Notes: a model not told the origin generated them from the sequence alone. DNA of 64,000 nt from Actinomycetes bacterium (GCA_023436605.1 JAEZIQ010000105.1:1-64000); one strand, 5' to 3'; counted from the first letter of the stretch, positions 27,016 through 34,604 are shown. Translations and numbers: made by a program.

Positions 27016-27792
27016 ATGGGAACAAGCCGGAAGTTGACCCGTGTCGCTGCTTTCGTTTTCGCACTAGTTCTCACCATCGGCGCATCGACCCAGCCAGCGG
27101 CGGCGTCAACCACCGGATTTGACTCGGCAACTGCCGATCTGGCCTGGAGCAAGGGCAAGATCACAGGCAGCGTGACCTGGGATTCATGCCCGGTTTCCAG
27201 CCCGAGCTCATGCAGGTACTGGAAGCCCTATTTAGTGCTTCAGCCAGCGTCGCCCTCAAGCTCGTGTGTCTGGAAAGACGACTGGACGGTCAATGGCTCT
27301 CCCAGCGACGGGTTCTTGTGGGTTGGCGACACCCAGTATTCGCCGGGCACCAAACTGACCTTTGACCTCCGGGACGCCGATCTGATTTCCGATGTTCAAC
27401 GACAGCGAGTGTGCCTGGTCGCATTCATCGGGGTCACGGTCATCAGGAATGTCCCTGACCCCTACTGCGAATACGAGAACAGGGTCCTGGAGTTCATGGG
27501 AATTTCCCCGTATCACGATTGCATCAAGTCGGAAGGCCTCATGGGTGAAGTGATTGGCCAGGCAGATCTCCGTCAGGAAACCGCGGTGCCTCCAACGTCC
27601 GATCGTATGAGCGTCAAGCAGGCGGTTGCGATCGCAAAACGCAAACTTGCCGACAAGTACGGTCGAAGCTGGCGGAACGGCAGGTCCAGGAGAGTGACCT
27701 GCAAGAAAAAGCCGTCCCTATTCGTATGCAGCGCGAGTTGGAAGTTCAAACGGATGCCAAGGATGGGCTCCGTGCGGGTGTACAAGCCCTAA
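27016..27792 (+). CDS. secreted cysteine-containing orphan protein
   Basis: A 258-residue exported protein: leader MGTSRKLTRVAAFVFALVL with likely cleavage after PAAAS. The mature protein has about eight cysteines (DSCPVSSPSSCRYW, SSSCVWKDD, RVCLVAFIG, DPYCEYEN, YHDCIKSEG, VTCKKKPS, FVCSASWKF), consistent with several disulfides. The C-terminal 60 residues (MSVKQAVAIAKRKLADKYG to SASWKF) look like a small alpha/beta domain often found at the end of orphan secreted proteins in this order. No function can be named. The ATG at 27016 is preferred over the upstream 26989 start because of the promoter box. Confidence 0.7.
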   Translation: MGTSRKLTRVAAFVFALVLTIGASTQPAAASTTGFDSATADLAWSKGKITGSVTWDSCPVSSPSSCRYWKPYLVLQPASPSSSCVWKDDWTVNGSPSDGFLWVGDTQYSPGTKLTFDLRDADLISDVQRQRVCLVAFIGVTVIRNVPDPYCEYENRVLEFMGISPYHDCIKSEGLMGEVIGQADLRQETAVPPTSDRMSVKQAVAIAKRKLADKYGRSWRNGRSRRVTCKKKPSLFVCSASWKFKRMPRMGSVRVYKP

Positions 27793-27793
27793 G

Positions 27794-27814
27794 CGCGCCT
27801 TTTCAGTCGGCGCG
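27794..27814. terminator. GC-rich hairpin between convergent genes
   Basis: CGCGCC and GGCGCG pair over a nine-base loop just after the stop at 27792. It may end both this gene and the convergent orphan at 27893. No T run follows on either strand. Confidence 0.35.
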
Positions 27815-27892
27815 GTCAGAACAAACCTCGGGACCGGCCTGGTGTGCCAGACCGATCCCGGGTTCACCTTCAGCCTGGGTCAGGAACGGAAC

Positions 27893-28450
27893 TTACTTCG
27901 CAGGACCGTAATTCTCGATCTCGACCGTCGAACCGGTGATGATCAGGAGCTTGCCCGACCGTGTCGGTTCACCATCGATGAACTTCTGGAACTTGAGGGT
28001 CGCGACTTGGCCGTTCGACTCAATTCCGATGACCTTTCCGGCACCCAGACTCTCCAGCCCGGCGTCGGCCAGGATGTGTTCCATGATCTTGCGCATGGCC
28101 TGACCGAAGTAATGCGGTTTGAACGACGGTGTTCGACGCCAATTGCGTTCCCCGTTACAGAGCCTGCCTCCGTCCCGTTGGTAGACCGCCTGATACCGCT
28201 CCCAATCACTGCCCTTGGCACACGATCCCTTGCGGAGCAACAGGTCTCCCTGTGAGATCTCCGCGATTTTCGGGGTGACCCTCCCCCGCGTCCGTTCCGC
28301 GTAACCCGCCTTGACGATGAGCGTGCGAACTTCCTTGGCGGTGATCTTTCCGTCCTTCGCAGCGGGCGCGCTGACGGCCGATCCCGACGCTCCGAACAAT
28401 GCGACAGCGGTGATGATCGCTGTCGGCAACCACTTCATGATCGACTTCAT
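27893..28450 (-). CDS. secreted orphan protein controlled by a c-di-AMP riboswitch
   Basis: A 185-residue exported protein when started at the ATG at 28450: leader SIMKWLPTAIITAVALFG followed by ASGSAVSAPAAKDG. The mature part begins with a helix (ITAKEVRTLIVKAGYAERTRG), includes two cysteines (KGSCAKGSDW, GRLCNGERNW) and ends with a beta-rich GKLLIITGSTVEIENYGPAK. No family is recognised. A c-di-AMP riboswitch lies directly upstream, so the open frame beyond 28450 is RNA, not protein. In other actinobacteria such riboswitches control cell-wall hydrolases; this protein has no hydrolase motif and would be a new type of target. Confidence 0.75.
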   Translation of the reverse strand: MKSIMKWLPTAIITAVALFGASGSAVSAPAAKDGKITAKEVRTLIVKAGYAERTRGRVTPKIAEISQGDLLLRKGSCAKGSDWERYQAVYQRDGGRLCNGERNWRRTPSFKPHYFGQAMRKIMEHILADAGLESLGAGKVIGIESNGQVATLKFQKFIDGEPTRSGKLLIITGSTVEIENYGPAK

Positions 28451-28461
28451 GCATCTCTCTT

Positions 28462-28592
28462 TCTTTGTGCCTGCGGGGTTAGCTGACGGGCTCGCGCGGA
28501 AAGAGGCCGCGCTACGCGGATGCGATTCGCCCCAAGGACTTGCTCCCAGTTGGTTCCCCCGTCCCGGAATCGATCCGGGTTCGGCTTTGCTC
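28462..28592 (-). promoter_or_regulatory. c-di-AMP riboswitch (ydaO/yuaA leader)
   Basis: On the minus strand the sequence between about 28592 and 28462 carries the conserved blocks of the ydaO/yuaA riboswitch in order: a hairpin CCCGG/CCGGG, then GACGGGGGAACCAA, TTGGGGCGAATCGC, a GTAG-containing stem with GCGCGG/CCGCGC, and the 3-prime block CCCGTCAGCTAACCCCGCAGG. The gene it controls starts at 28450, 12 bases beyond. This class senses cyclic di-AMP and usually turns expression off when it binds. Both boundaries are approximate. The hairpin that resembles a tRNA T-arm belongs to this RNA. Confidence 0.85.
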
Positions 28593-28710
28593 ATCTAATA
28601 CTAGTCATCTCCTAATACTCCTACTTTTCCCATTTTTCGGAACTGCTCGAGAGTCATCCCATGTGCCCGAGCCAATTCTTGGATTGATCGCTCGTGGCGA
28701 TTCCCTCGAT

Positions 28711-28716
28711 TACAGT
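28711..28716 (+). promoter_or_regulatory. -10 box TACAGT of the MTHFR-like gene
   Basis: TACAGT stands seven bases before GTG 28724 and so favours that start over the in-frame GTG at 28694. Confidence 0.45.
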
Positions 28717-28723
28717 TCGACGG

Positions 28724-29644
28724 GTGCAGTTGCAAGGGAAAATCGCCGGGCGGTCGAGCGAGTTCCTGCTGTTTGCGGTGACGCCGCCTCGCCTGTCGAC
28801 CACTCCCCGGGAAGCCGCGGAGATCGGCCGGGTCACACTCGAACGGCTCCGCACACTGGCGATTGACGGTCTAGTTCTCTACGACATCGACGACGAGAGC
28901 GACCGCAACCCCGACGAGCGTCCGTTTCCGTTCCTGCCGACCATGGACCCGGCGGACTATCTCGCAAACGATCTGGCCGAACTCGAAGTTCCCGCCATCG
29001 TTTACCGCGCCGTCGGCAAATACCCTGAGCACGAGTTTCGTTCCTGGGTGGAGAACCAGGATCCGGACCGGACCCTCAGCGTCTTCGTTGGTCCCTCCTC
29101 CCGCGAGAAATCGGTACTTACCTCGGTCGCTCGCGCCTACGAGCTGCGTGACCAACTGAATCCTCAACTGCCGCTCGGGGGAGTCGCGATCCCCGAGCGA
29201 CACACGCGCCGCGGTGACGAGCATCTGCGTCTGATCGGGAAGCAGCGGGCTGGCTGCTCGTTTTTCATCACCCAGATCGTTTACGACGTAAATGCGGCGA
29301 AGGACCTGATCTCCGACTACCACCATGAGTGCGCTGCGCAGAACCTCCCCCCTGCCCCGATGGTGTTCAGCTTTTCGGTTTGCGGATCGCTCAAGACCCT
29401 CGAGTTCCTCCGTTGGCTCGGGGTCGCGGTCCCGCGCTGGATCGAAAACGAGCTGCGTCATGCCGATGACACCCTCGAGGCCTCCTATGAACAGGCCGTG
29501 GCGACGGCCGTCGACCTGATCGCGTTCTGCCGACGGTTGGGTGCCCCGTTCGGGATCAGCGTCGAGAGTGTTTCGATCCGCAAGGTCGAGATCGAAGCTT
29601 CGGTGCGGCTGGCCTCCCGACTCGGGGCCGAACTCCACTGCTGA
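28724..29644 (+). CDS. methylenetetrahydrofolate reductase-like protein
   Basis: A 306-residue TIM-barrel protein similar to MetF/MTHFR: FLLFAVTPPRL in place of the usual EFFPP start, DGLVLYDIDDES, VGPSSREKSVL, LGGVAIPERHTRRGDEHLRL and the strongly MTHFR-like KQRAGCSFFITQIVYDVNAAKDLI. The enzyme class reduces 5,10-methylene- to 5-methyl-tetrahydrofolate with FAD. The FAD and folate positions differ from classical MetF (no clear catalytic glutamate at the N-terminus), so it may have a different substrate. The start is GTG 28724, with an alternative at 28694. Confidence 0.72.
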   Translation: MQLQGKIAGRSSEFLLFAVTPPRLSTTPREAAEIGRVTLERLRTLAIDGLVLYDIDDESDRNPDERPFPFLPTMDPADYLANDLAELEVPAIVYRAVGKYPEHEFRSWVENQDPDRTLSVFVGPSSREKSVLTSVARAYELRDQLNPQLPLGGVAIPERHTRRGDEHLRLIGKQRAGCSFFITQIVYDVNAAKDLISDYHHECAAQNLPPAPMVFSFSVCGSLKTLEFLRWLGVAVPRWIENELRHADDTLEASYEQAVATAVDLIAFCRRLGAPFGISVESVSIRKVEIEASVRLASRLGAELHC

Positions 29645-29768
29645 GGTTCAGATCAGGGGTTTTCCGCAGGTCTTGAGTGCCCAGAGCTTCTACTGTGGAA
29701 GCAGGCATTCACAGTCGGTATCCGATCTCGAATCGCTGGCGGTCGACTCAAGCGGAAGGCTCCCGATC

Positions 29769-30332
29769 ATGTCCCAATCCCGTCCGAAGGTCCTGATCCT
29801 GTACGCGTCGACGCACGGTCAGACCGAGAAGATCGCGTCGCAACTGGGCGTCACGATGGCTCTCTGCGACCTCCAGGTAATGACGCGAAACCTCCGCGAC
29901 TCTGACCATGAAGATCCGAAGCGATACGACGCCGTGGTCCTCACGGAATGCGTTCACGCCGGACACCACCAGCGGGAGATCGTCAATTGGCTTCGCCGGA
30001 ACATCGAAAGCGTGAAGTCGAGGCCAAACGCATTCGTTTCCGTCTCGCTTTCGAGTGCCGAGGACGACGAAGAGGTCCGTGCCGAACCGATCGAGCACAT
30101 CGATGATTTCACTCGCGATACACGCTGGAGCCCGGACCACACCGCCCCAGTCGCAGCGGCGCTGCTCCACCGCGAGCCCAAACCCTTCCGTCGCATCCTC
30201 ACGAAACTCCACGTGAAGAAGGACGGCCAGCCGGCAAATACTCGTGAGGATTACGAGTACACCGACTGGGAGGCACTGACCAGATTCGGCCAGGAGATCG
30301 CGGCCGATTTCAAGGAACGGATCAGCGCCTGA
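29769..30332 (+). CDS. flavodoxin-like protein, HemG-type protoporphyrinogen oxidase family
   Basis: A 187-residue flavodoxin-fold protein with an FMN-binding loop at its start, ILYASTHGQTEKIASQL, and RYDAVVLTECVHAGHHQREIVNWL at the second FMN loop, followed by AFVSVSLSSAEDD. This pattern resembles menaquinone-dependent protoporphyrinogen IX dehydrogenase HemG and related flavodoxin domains. The start at 29769 is chosen because the fold begins four residues later; the open frame extends upstream. No heme genes surround it, so a general flavodoxin role cannot be excluded. Confidence 0.75.
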   Translation: MSQSRPKVLILYASTHGQTEKIASQLGVTMALCDLQVMTRNLRDSDHEDPKRYDAVVLTECVHAGHHQREIVNWLRRNIESVKSRPNAFVSVSLSSAEDDEEVRAEPIEHIDDFTRDTRWSPDHTAPVAAALLHREPKPFRRILTKLHVKKDGQPANTREDYEYTDWEALTRFGQEIAADFKERISA

Positions 30333-30355
30333 GTCACGCCGAAGGAAGGCCCCCG

Positions 30356-30817
30356 TCAGCGCGGCTCGAGGATTACCAGCGGGATCTTCCTCTCGGTCCT
30401 GTCCTGGTACTGCTGGTAAGAGGGATAGACCGCGACGGCCTTGGGCCAGAGTCGTTCATGTTCGGCCCCAGTGGCTACGCGAGCGTGGACCGGACGGGTC
30501 TCGCTCCCGATCTGGACAGTTGTGTCCGGGTTTGCCCTGAGGTTGTAGAACCAGGCTGGACTTTTCTCGTAGCCACCTTTCGAGGCCACGATTACGACGT
30601 TGTCGCCGTCTTCGATGTAGAGCAGCGGACTGGTGCGCTTCTTCCCGCTTTTGGCGCCGACGTGATCGATCAGGCACATCGGTGGAAGACCGGGCACGTG
30701 GTGCCCGATTCGTCCGTCGGTCAGGCGGTAGATGCGGGCGTGACCGCCCATCAGTCTGCTGAGGACGGGCCAGGTCCTGTCGGCGATCCGCAACTGAAGG
30801 TCGGTGGCTCTCCCCAT
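30356..30817 (-). CDS. deazaflavin (F420)-dependent nitroreductase family protein
   Basis: A 153-residue split-barrel protein of the Ddn/DUF385 type. Typical blocks are ARIYRLTDGRIGH, CLIDHVGAKSGKKRTSPLLYIEDGDNVVIVASKGGYEKSPAWFYN split across two strands, LRANPDTTVQIG and a final tyrosine-rich VYPSYQQYQDRT. Such proteins use coenzyme F420H2 to reduce quinones, nitro compounds or fatty acids. The start has a TAATCT box six bases ahead and no Shine-Dalgarno. F420 use fits Thermoleophilia. Confidence 0.88.
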   Translation of the reverse strand: MGRATDLQLRIADRTWPVLSRLMGGHARIYRLTDGRIGHHVPGLPPMCLIDHVGAKSGKKRTSPLLYIEDGDNVVIVASKGGYEKSPAWFYNLRANPDTTVQIGSETRPVHARVATGAEHERLWPKAVAVYPSYQQYQDRTERKIPLVILEPR

Positions 30818-30823
30818 CTGGCC

Positions 30824-30829
30824 AGATTA
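30824..30829 (-). promoter_or_regulatory. -10 box TAATCT of the 30817 gene
   Basis: TAATCT on the minus strand lies six bases before the ATG at 30817. Confidence 0.5.
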
Positions 30830-30921
30830 CACGGCGTCAAGGACTTGGCTGAACGGGAGGAATTGAGAATTTTCCGGGGTACCTGTAACGCTGTGGCCGT
30901 TCAAACCATTCACTAGTAGCA

Positions 30922-31464
30922 GTGGCGAAGAAAGACAAAGCGCAAACGGATTTCGAGGTCGTCGATCGGCTCAGGCCGATGATTTCTGCCTATTGCAAGC
31001 GGCGTGGCAGCCGGGATCCGGACGGGATCTCCGCCGAAGTCATCGCGCTGGCGTGGGCCAAGCGGGCTGAACTGGACCTCAACCACTGCCGGCCCTGGTT
31101 GATCACCACGGCTCGCAACCTGCTCTTTGATGAGTATCGGGCCCGCCGCCGGACCTTTCCCGTAGATCACGCCACGCTGGTCGAGGTGGATCGCCGGCAG
31201 GAGCCAGACTTCGAAATCGAATCTCTCGACCCGGAATTGAGCCGAGCGCTCGAAGAGCTTTCACCCCGCGACCGGGAAGCGGTACTCCTTGTCGCCTGGG
31301 AAGAACTGTCCCCAACAGAAGCGGCGCGCTCGATGGGAATCACCCCCCCGACCTTCAGGGTCCGGCTCCATCGTGCCCGCCGTCGCCTGAAGCTTTCATT
31401 GGAAGAAAGCGCCCACAACTCGAAGGAAGCGAGGAACAAACCGATGAAGGACGCAGCGATATGA
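30922..31464 (+). CDS. sigma-70 family (ECF-like) sigma factor
   Basis: A 180-residue sigma factor starting at a GTG. Region 2 is DGISAEVIALAWAKRAELD and the tryptophan-containing RPWLITTARNLLFDEYRARRR. Region 4 is LEELSPRDREAVLLVAWEEL, then SPTEAARSMGITPPTFRVRLHRARRRL with a helix-turn-helix. It lacks the usual region 1 and 3, like ECF sigmas. Its end overlaps the next gene by four bases (ATGA), so sigma factor and membrane protein are translationally coupled. That is the standard arrangement of an ECF sigma with its anti-sigma or sensor. Confidence 0.9.
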   Translation: MAKKDKAQTDFEVVDRLRPMISAYCKRRGSRDPDGISAEVIALAWAKRAELDLNHCRPWLITTARNLLFDEYRARRRTFPVDHATLVEVDRRQEPDFEIESLDPELSRALEELSPRDREAVLLVAWEELSPTEAARSMGITPPTFRVRLHRARRRLKLSLEESAHNSKEARNKPMKDAAI

Positions 31465-32231
31465 ACAACGCCGAACTTGACGCGAGGCTCCGAGCTGCGA
31501 ACCCGGTTCCGGTCGCCCCGATCCCGGGGCTCGACGGTCGCTCCCTGCTCATGGGAATCGCTCAGATCGCTGCCGCGATCCTCGTCGCCCTCTCGGTTGG
31601 CGTCGGGGTCGCCTGGGCCGCCAGCGGCTCGAACCCCCTCGCCCCGATCTTCGCCGACACTCTGAAGGTCGGTGAATCCAAAACCGGGTTCGAGAACTTC
31701 GAAGCTCTCAGTCCAATGACTGAGGAATCGCTGGAGACCTTGCCGCGAAATGTCGTCGACCTAGCTCTGTTTCAGGCAAGCCACGAAACCTTGGTCAAAG
31801 ATCGCCAGTCACGGGCACCTTCCACTCTGGAAGATCTAAAACCCGATCCCACATTGATCTCTGCGTTCGCCCGCGCCAAGACGAACCTTGGCACTCCTTC
31901 GATACTGCTAGTCATCGACGATGAGGTTTGTGCCTTCGTCCTGAGGAAAGACCAAAGTTCTAACAGTTGCTACACGGTCGAGGATGTCGAGTCCGGGAAC
32001 CACCTCACTTGGCACACCGAGCCAATGAATACGCAGCATAAGTATCTGACCGGTGTCTTTAACGATCGGGTTGAGACTATCGACGTTCTGGGCGATGGAC
32101 GAGCCCCGATACTCATCCCCGATAATGTCTTTGAACTTCGAGACGTCGACCAAAAGTCAACGACGCTCGTGGGACGGGACGCTGACGGCTCTGAACTATT
32201 TCGCCAAACTGTTGCCATAGAGCATCCGTGA
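31461..32231 (+). CDS. one-pass membrane protein paired with the sigma factor (anti-sigma-like)
   Basis: A 256-residue protein. About 30 cytoplasmic residues (NNAELDARLRAANPVPVAPI) precede one membrane segment (LLMGIAQIAAAILVALSVGV), and the rest, about 200 residues, is outside the cell. The cytoplasmic part is too short for a typical zinc-binding anti-sigma domain and has no HxxxCxxC motif, so its mode of sigma control, if any, is unusual. The outer C-terminal domain holds two cysteines (VCAFVL, NSCYTV) and an aspartate-rich end (GRDADGSELF). A second copy of this domain forms most of the protein at 32919-33554. It is coupled to the sigma gene. Confidence 0.75.
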   Translation: MNNAELDARLRAANPVPVAPIPGLDGRSLLMGIAQIAAAILVALSVGVGVAWAASGSNPLAPIFADTLKVGESKTGFENFEALSPMTEESLETLPRNVVDLALFQASHETLVKDRQSRAPSTLEDLKPDPTLISAFARAKTNLGTPSILLVIDDEVCAFVLRKDQSSNSCYTVEDVESGNHLTWHTEPMNTQHKYLTGVFNDRVETIDVLGDGRAPILIPDNVFELRDVDQKSTTLVGRDADGSELFRQTVAIEHP

Positions 32232-32358
32232 CTCGCCGACATGTATTACCGGGGCCTCGCTAGGGGCTTCGCGACGACAAAAAGCCACATTTCGCCGCCT
32301 TAAACGGCGGTCACTCGGTGCTGCTCAATTTTGACGGAATCGAAAACCCTCCGCTGCA

Positions 32359-32371
32359 CCATGTGACATGG
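32359..32371. promoter_or_regulatory. palindrome CCATGTGACATGG, possible operator
   Basis: A six-base inverted repeat with one central base lies about 90 bases before the secreted-protein gene at 32460, in an otherwise gene-free gap of 228 bases. The gap also has a small CCGCC/GGCGG hairpin near 32300. A regulator site for the small secreted genes is plausible; the regulator is unknown. Confidence 0.35.
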
Positions 32372-32459
32372 TTTCATGCTACCGTCGGTCTTTGCCGCCC
32401 AGTCCAATCAGCGGCAATATCTTGGGGATACACCTCGGAAACGGAGGAAATAAGGACCG

Positions 32460-32903
32460 ATGAAGATATACAAGAGGGGGACTCTTGCTTACTCCCGGCC
32501 ATTGGTCGGGATGCTGCTGTTACTGGCAATGCTTGCATCTCTGTTTCTGCTGAATAGGCCGGAACAGGCCCGAGCGCATAACGATACCTGCGTGGGAATC
32601 AACAACTCATGGCTGTGCGAATGGTATGACACCTCACTGCCGACAACCACCCGACACTGGTTCAGTGCCAACATCACCAAACGAAATTGGCAGACTGGAC
32701 AAGTTGCAGATCCTTATGTGAACACAATGCAGAAGAAGTGCGTCGCAATTAAGGACACTGACGGCGTCATATACCAGGTGGCCTGCGGTGGTGGCAGCCC
32801 CTTGAGTACCATTCCGGCGGCTTGGAGACCAGGCTGGATGTTCAACTATCACTGGGCAGACGGGAATCGTCACATCAGTTCCTACGGCACTCATCCAAAG
32901 TAG
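32460..32903 (+). CDS. small secreted orphan protein
   Basis: A 147-residue exported protein. Its leader MKIYKRGTLAYSRPL is followed by VGMLLLLAMLASLFLL and a likely cleavage site near QARA. The mature part contains four cysteines (NDTCVGINNSWLCEWYD, KKCVAIKD, YQVACGGGS) and many tryptophans. A GGAGG stands upstream of the ATG. Codon and base use are AT-richer than the surrounding genes, as is the whole 31.4-33 kb stretch. No family is recognised. It lies between the anti-sigma-like gene and its secreted paralog. Confidence 0.68.
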   Translation: MKIYKRGTLAYSRPLVGMLLLLAMLASLFLLNRPEQARAHNDTCVGINNSWLCEWYDTSLPTTTRHWFSANITKRNWQTGQVADPYVNTMQKKCVAIKDTDGVIYQVACGGGSPLSTIPAAWRPGWMFNYHWADGNRHISSYGTHPK

Positions 32904-32918
32904 GGAGAGTAATTGATA

Positions 32919-33554
32919 ATGCGCATTTCAACACAGAACAAATACCTTCTAATCGGCATCTGCTCACTCGTGGCCGCATTCGGAGCCTTTATGTTGAGCC
33001 GGGGTAGCGACCGGGCGACCGCCGAGACCGTAACCCAGGAGTTCCCTCTGGCAGTACTTGAGCCGGCAAACGAAGCAACCGTCGAGCAGGAGCCGCCAGC
33101 GGTGCAAAGTCGACTTGACTTCGTTGTCTCTTCAGTTGCTGAAAGCACCGGGGATGAGTCGGCGGAGGTCGAAGCGCTTGGTGAGGCGCAGATCCCGGGC
33201 AATGGAACCGTTTCGGTCGCCGCAGTCAGCGAAGAGATCTGCGCCTTTGAGGTCGTCGGGGCCGGGAACTGCGCCGAAGAGGAAGAGATCGTGGACGGCG
33301 ACATCTTCACCGCCACACCGATCAACTGTTCCACCTACGAGGTGCTCGGGATCGTCGGGGACGAAGTCAGCAGCATCCTGGTCAATCCCCGGAAGGGACC
33401 CACCTACACGGTTGAGGTTCACGACAACATCTACCTGAGCCAGTTCGCGGCCGAGCGGACGCACATCACTGGTGTGGACGCCTCGGGCAACACCGTGTTC
33501 GAGAGCTGGTTGCCGCTCGACGAGTACCGGGCCCACAACCCAGCCTGCTCCTAG
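32919..33554 (+). CDS. secreted protein repeating the sensor domain of the sigma partner
   Basis: A 211-residue protein with a short leader and membrane segment (KYLLIGICSLVAAFGAFML). Residues from about 100 align by eye with the outer domain of the membrane protein at 31461: EEICAFEVVGAGNC matches DEVCAFVLRKDQ..NSC, VEVHDNIYLSQF matches ILIPDNVFELRD, and DASGNTVFESWLPL matches DADGSELFRQTVAI. The ATG at 32919 with AGGGAGAG before it is preferred to the TTG at 32913. It is probably part of the same sensing system, but as ligand, decoy or receptor cannot be told. Confidence 0.72.
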   Translation: MRISTQNKYLLIGICSLVAAFGAFMLSRGSDRATAETVTQEFPLAVLEPANEATVEQEPPAVQSRLDFVVSSVAESTGDESAEVEALGEAQIPGNGTVSVAAVSEEICAFEVVGAGNCAEEEEIVDGDIFTATPINCSTYEVLGIVGDEVSSILVNPRKGPTYTVEVHDNIYLSQFAAERTHITGVDASGNTVFESWLPLDEYRAHNPACS

Positions 33555-33567
33555 TCCCTTTACTTGA

Positions 33568-33604
33568 CGGGGAGGTGCTCCGGCGTGTCCGGGGCGCCTC
33601 CCCG
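33568..33604 (+). terminator. strong GC-rich stem-loop after the sensor-domain gene
   Basis: CGGGGAGGTGC pairs with GCGCCTCCCCG over a 15-base loop with one wobble, 14 bases after the stop at 33554. No T run follows. It closes the sigma-factor locus. Confidence 0.55.
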
Positions 33605-33760
33605 CCTTGTCCGCTGAAGAGCGGTCCACCAGTCTGCGCAGAACTCGATATCGATCCGTTTTGGCACCGGCACGGACTGAGTGACGGTCCGAGGGCGGTT
33701 GGTTCGCTTCGGAACCGGGTACTGCCTTTCGCATAAGGCACCCGAACCGAGGAGGAGCGC

Positions 33761-34036
33761 ATGTCCACCGTGCTGATCGTTTTGATCGTGGTTGTTGTGA
33801 TCGTGGCCGTGGTCGTTCTGGCCATGCAGATGAAGCGTCGCCGGGAACGGGAAAAGCTCGCCCGGGCCCAGACCGAAGCCAAAAGCCAGGACGCCGAGTT
33901 CCATCACGCCAAGGCCGAAGAAAGCCGAACCGAGGCGGCGGTTGCCGAGGAACGCGCCAAACGGGTCGCGGCTGAAGCCGAGCTACACGAAAAGAAAGCG
34001 ACGGAGCGCGAAGAAGAAATCGGAAGGAATAACTGA
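33761..34036 (+). CDS. small membrane protein with coiled-coil tail
   Basis: A 91-residue protein: one very hydrophobic membrane segment (VLIVLIVVVVIVAVVVLAM) followed by about 65 charged residues rich in Ala, Glu, Lys and Arg that predict a long coiled coil. The first methionine is preceded by GAGGAGCGC. Its stop codon overlaps the next start by one base. No enzyme motif is present. Small membrane-coiled-coil proteins of this form recur in Actinobacteria beside stress genes. Confidence 0.7.
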   Translation: MSTVLIVLIVVVVIVAVVVLAMQMKRRREREKLARAQTEAKSQDAEFHHAKAEESRTEAAVAEERAKRVAAEAELHEKKATEREEEIGRNN

Positions 34037-34278
34037 TGCTGATCGGAGCGATCATTGCGCTCTGCATCCTCCTGGCCATTCTCGGATTTCTGTTGCCCAA
34101 GTACTCAGAGCACGCTCGGCGGGGCGCCGACAAGACACTCGGCGTCGGCCAAAGAGCCGGTGGCAAGGCACCTGGCCCGATCGGAAGGCTGCTCAGCAAG
34201 TCGGTCGGGACTTCCCGCAAGGCCGCAAACAAGAGCCATCAGGAAGGCAAGAAGGCCCGCGGCAAAACCCCTGTCTGA
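34036..34278 (+). CDS. DUF6411-like small membrane protein
   Basis: An 80-residue protein: an N-terminal membrane segment (MLIGAIIALCILLAILGFLL) and a basic tail with PKYSEHARRGADKTLGVGQ and KSVGTSRKAANKSHQEGKKA, the pattern of the DUF6411 family. The tail is strongly positive. It shares a base with the coiled-coil gene before it, so the pair is an operon, probably with the two membrane segments side by side. No function is established for the family. Confidence 0.75.
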   Translation: MLIGAIIALCILLAILGFLLPKYSEHARRGADKTLGVGQRAGGKAPGPIGRLLSKSVGTSRKAANKSHQEGKKARGKTPV

Positions 34279-34604
34279 CACTTCGATCTCGTCGAGGCCC
34301 GCCGCTCCAGCGGGTCGAAGTCGATCGCGATCAAGGGACGAATTCTGGTCGTGAAGTTCAAGGCAGAGCTGCGGTCCTGAGAAGATGAAGCCCTCTGCCC
34401 GGAGCTGGATCCGACGATTCGTTTCCGAATCTCGCTACCGGTAACCAGACGGAAGACCGCCCTGCTCGCCTTAGGGCGCGGAGCACTCCGAGTGTCTGGA
34501 GCGATGACCTTCGCACCCGCGCACGGGATGGAAAACTGGTGGGCACCGAACTCGCGGCGGTTCTCGGTTCAGGTCACCGGGTAGTGGCGGTTCCTCCCCC
34601 GAAC
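34279..34604. other. 326-base gap without a supported gene
   Basis: The stretch between the DUF6411 gene and the enoyl-CoA hydratase holds no start codon with a Shine-Dalgarno or TANNNT box that leads into a credible protein. Short reading frames occur on both strands but none shows recognisable composition. Nothing repeated was seen. It may be regulatory or decayed. Confidence 0.4.

Noticed and set aside
28553..28585. tRNA-like T-arm (CCCGG, seven-base loop, CCGGG)
   Set aside because: No anticodon or D arm exists nearby; the hairpin is the start of the c-di-AMP riboswitch.
34279..34604. possible decayed gene in the gap before the hydratase
   Set aside because: A frame reading toward a tryptophan-rich end exists, but it has no start and no convincing similarity.
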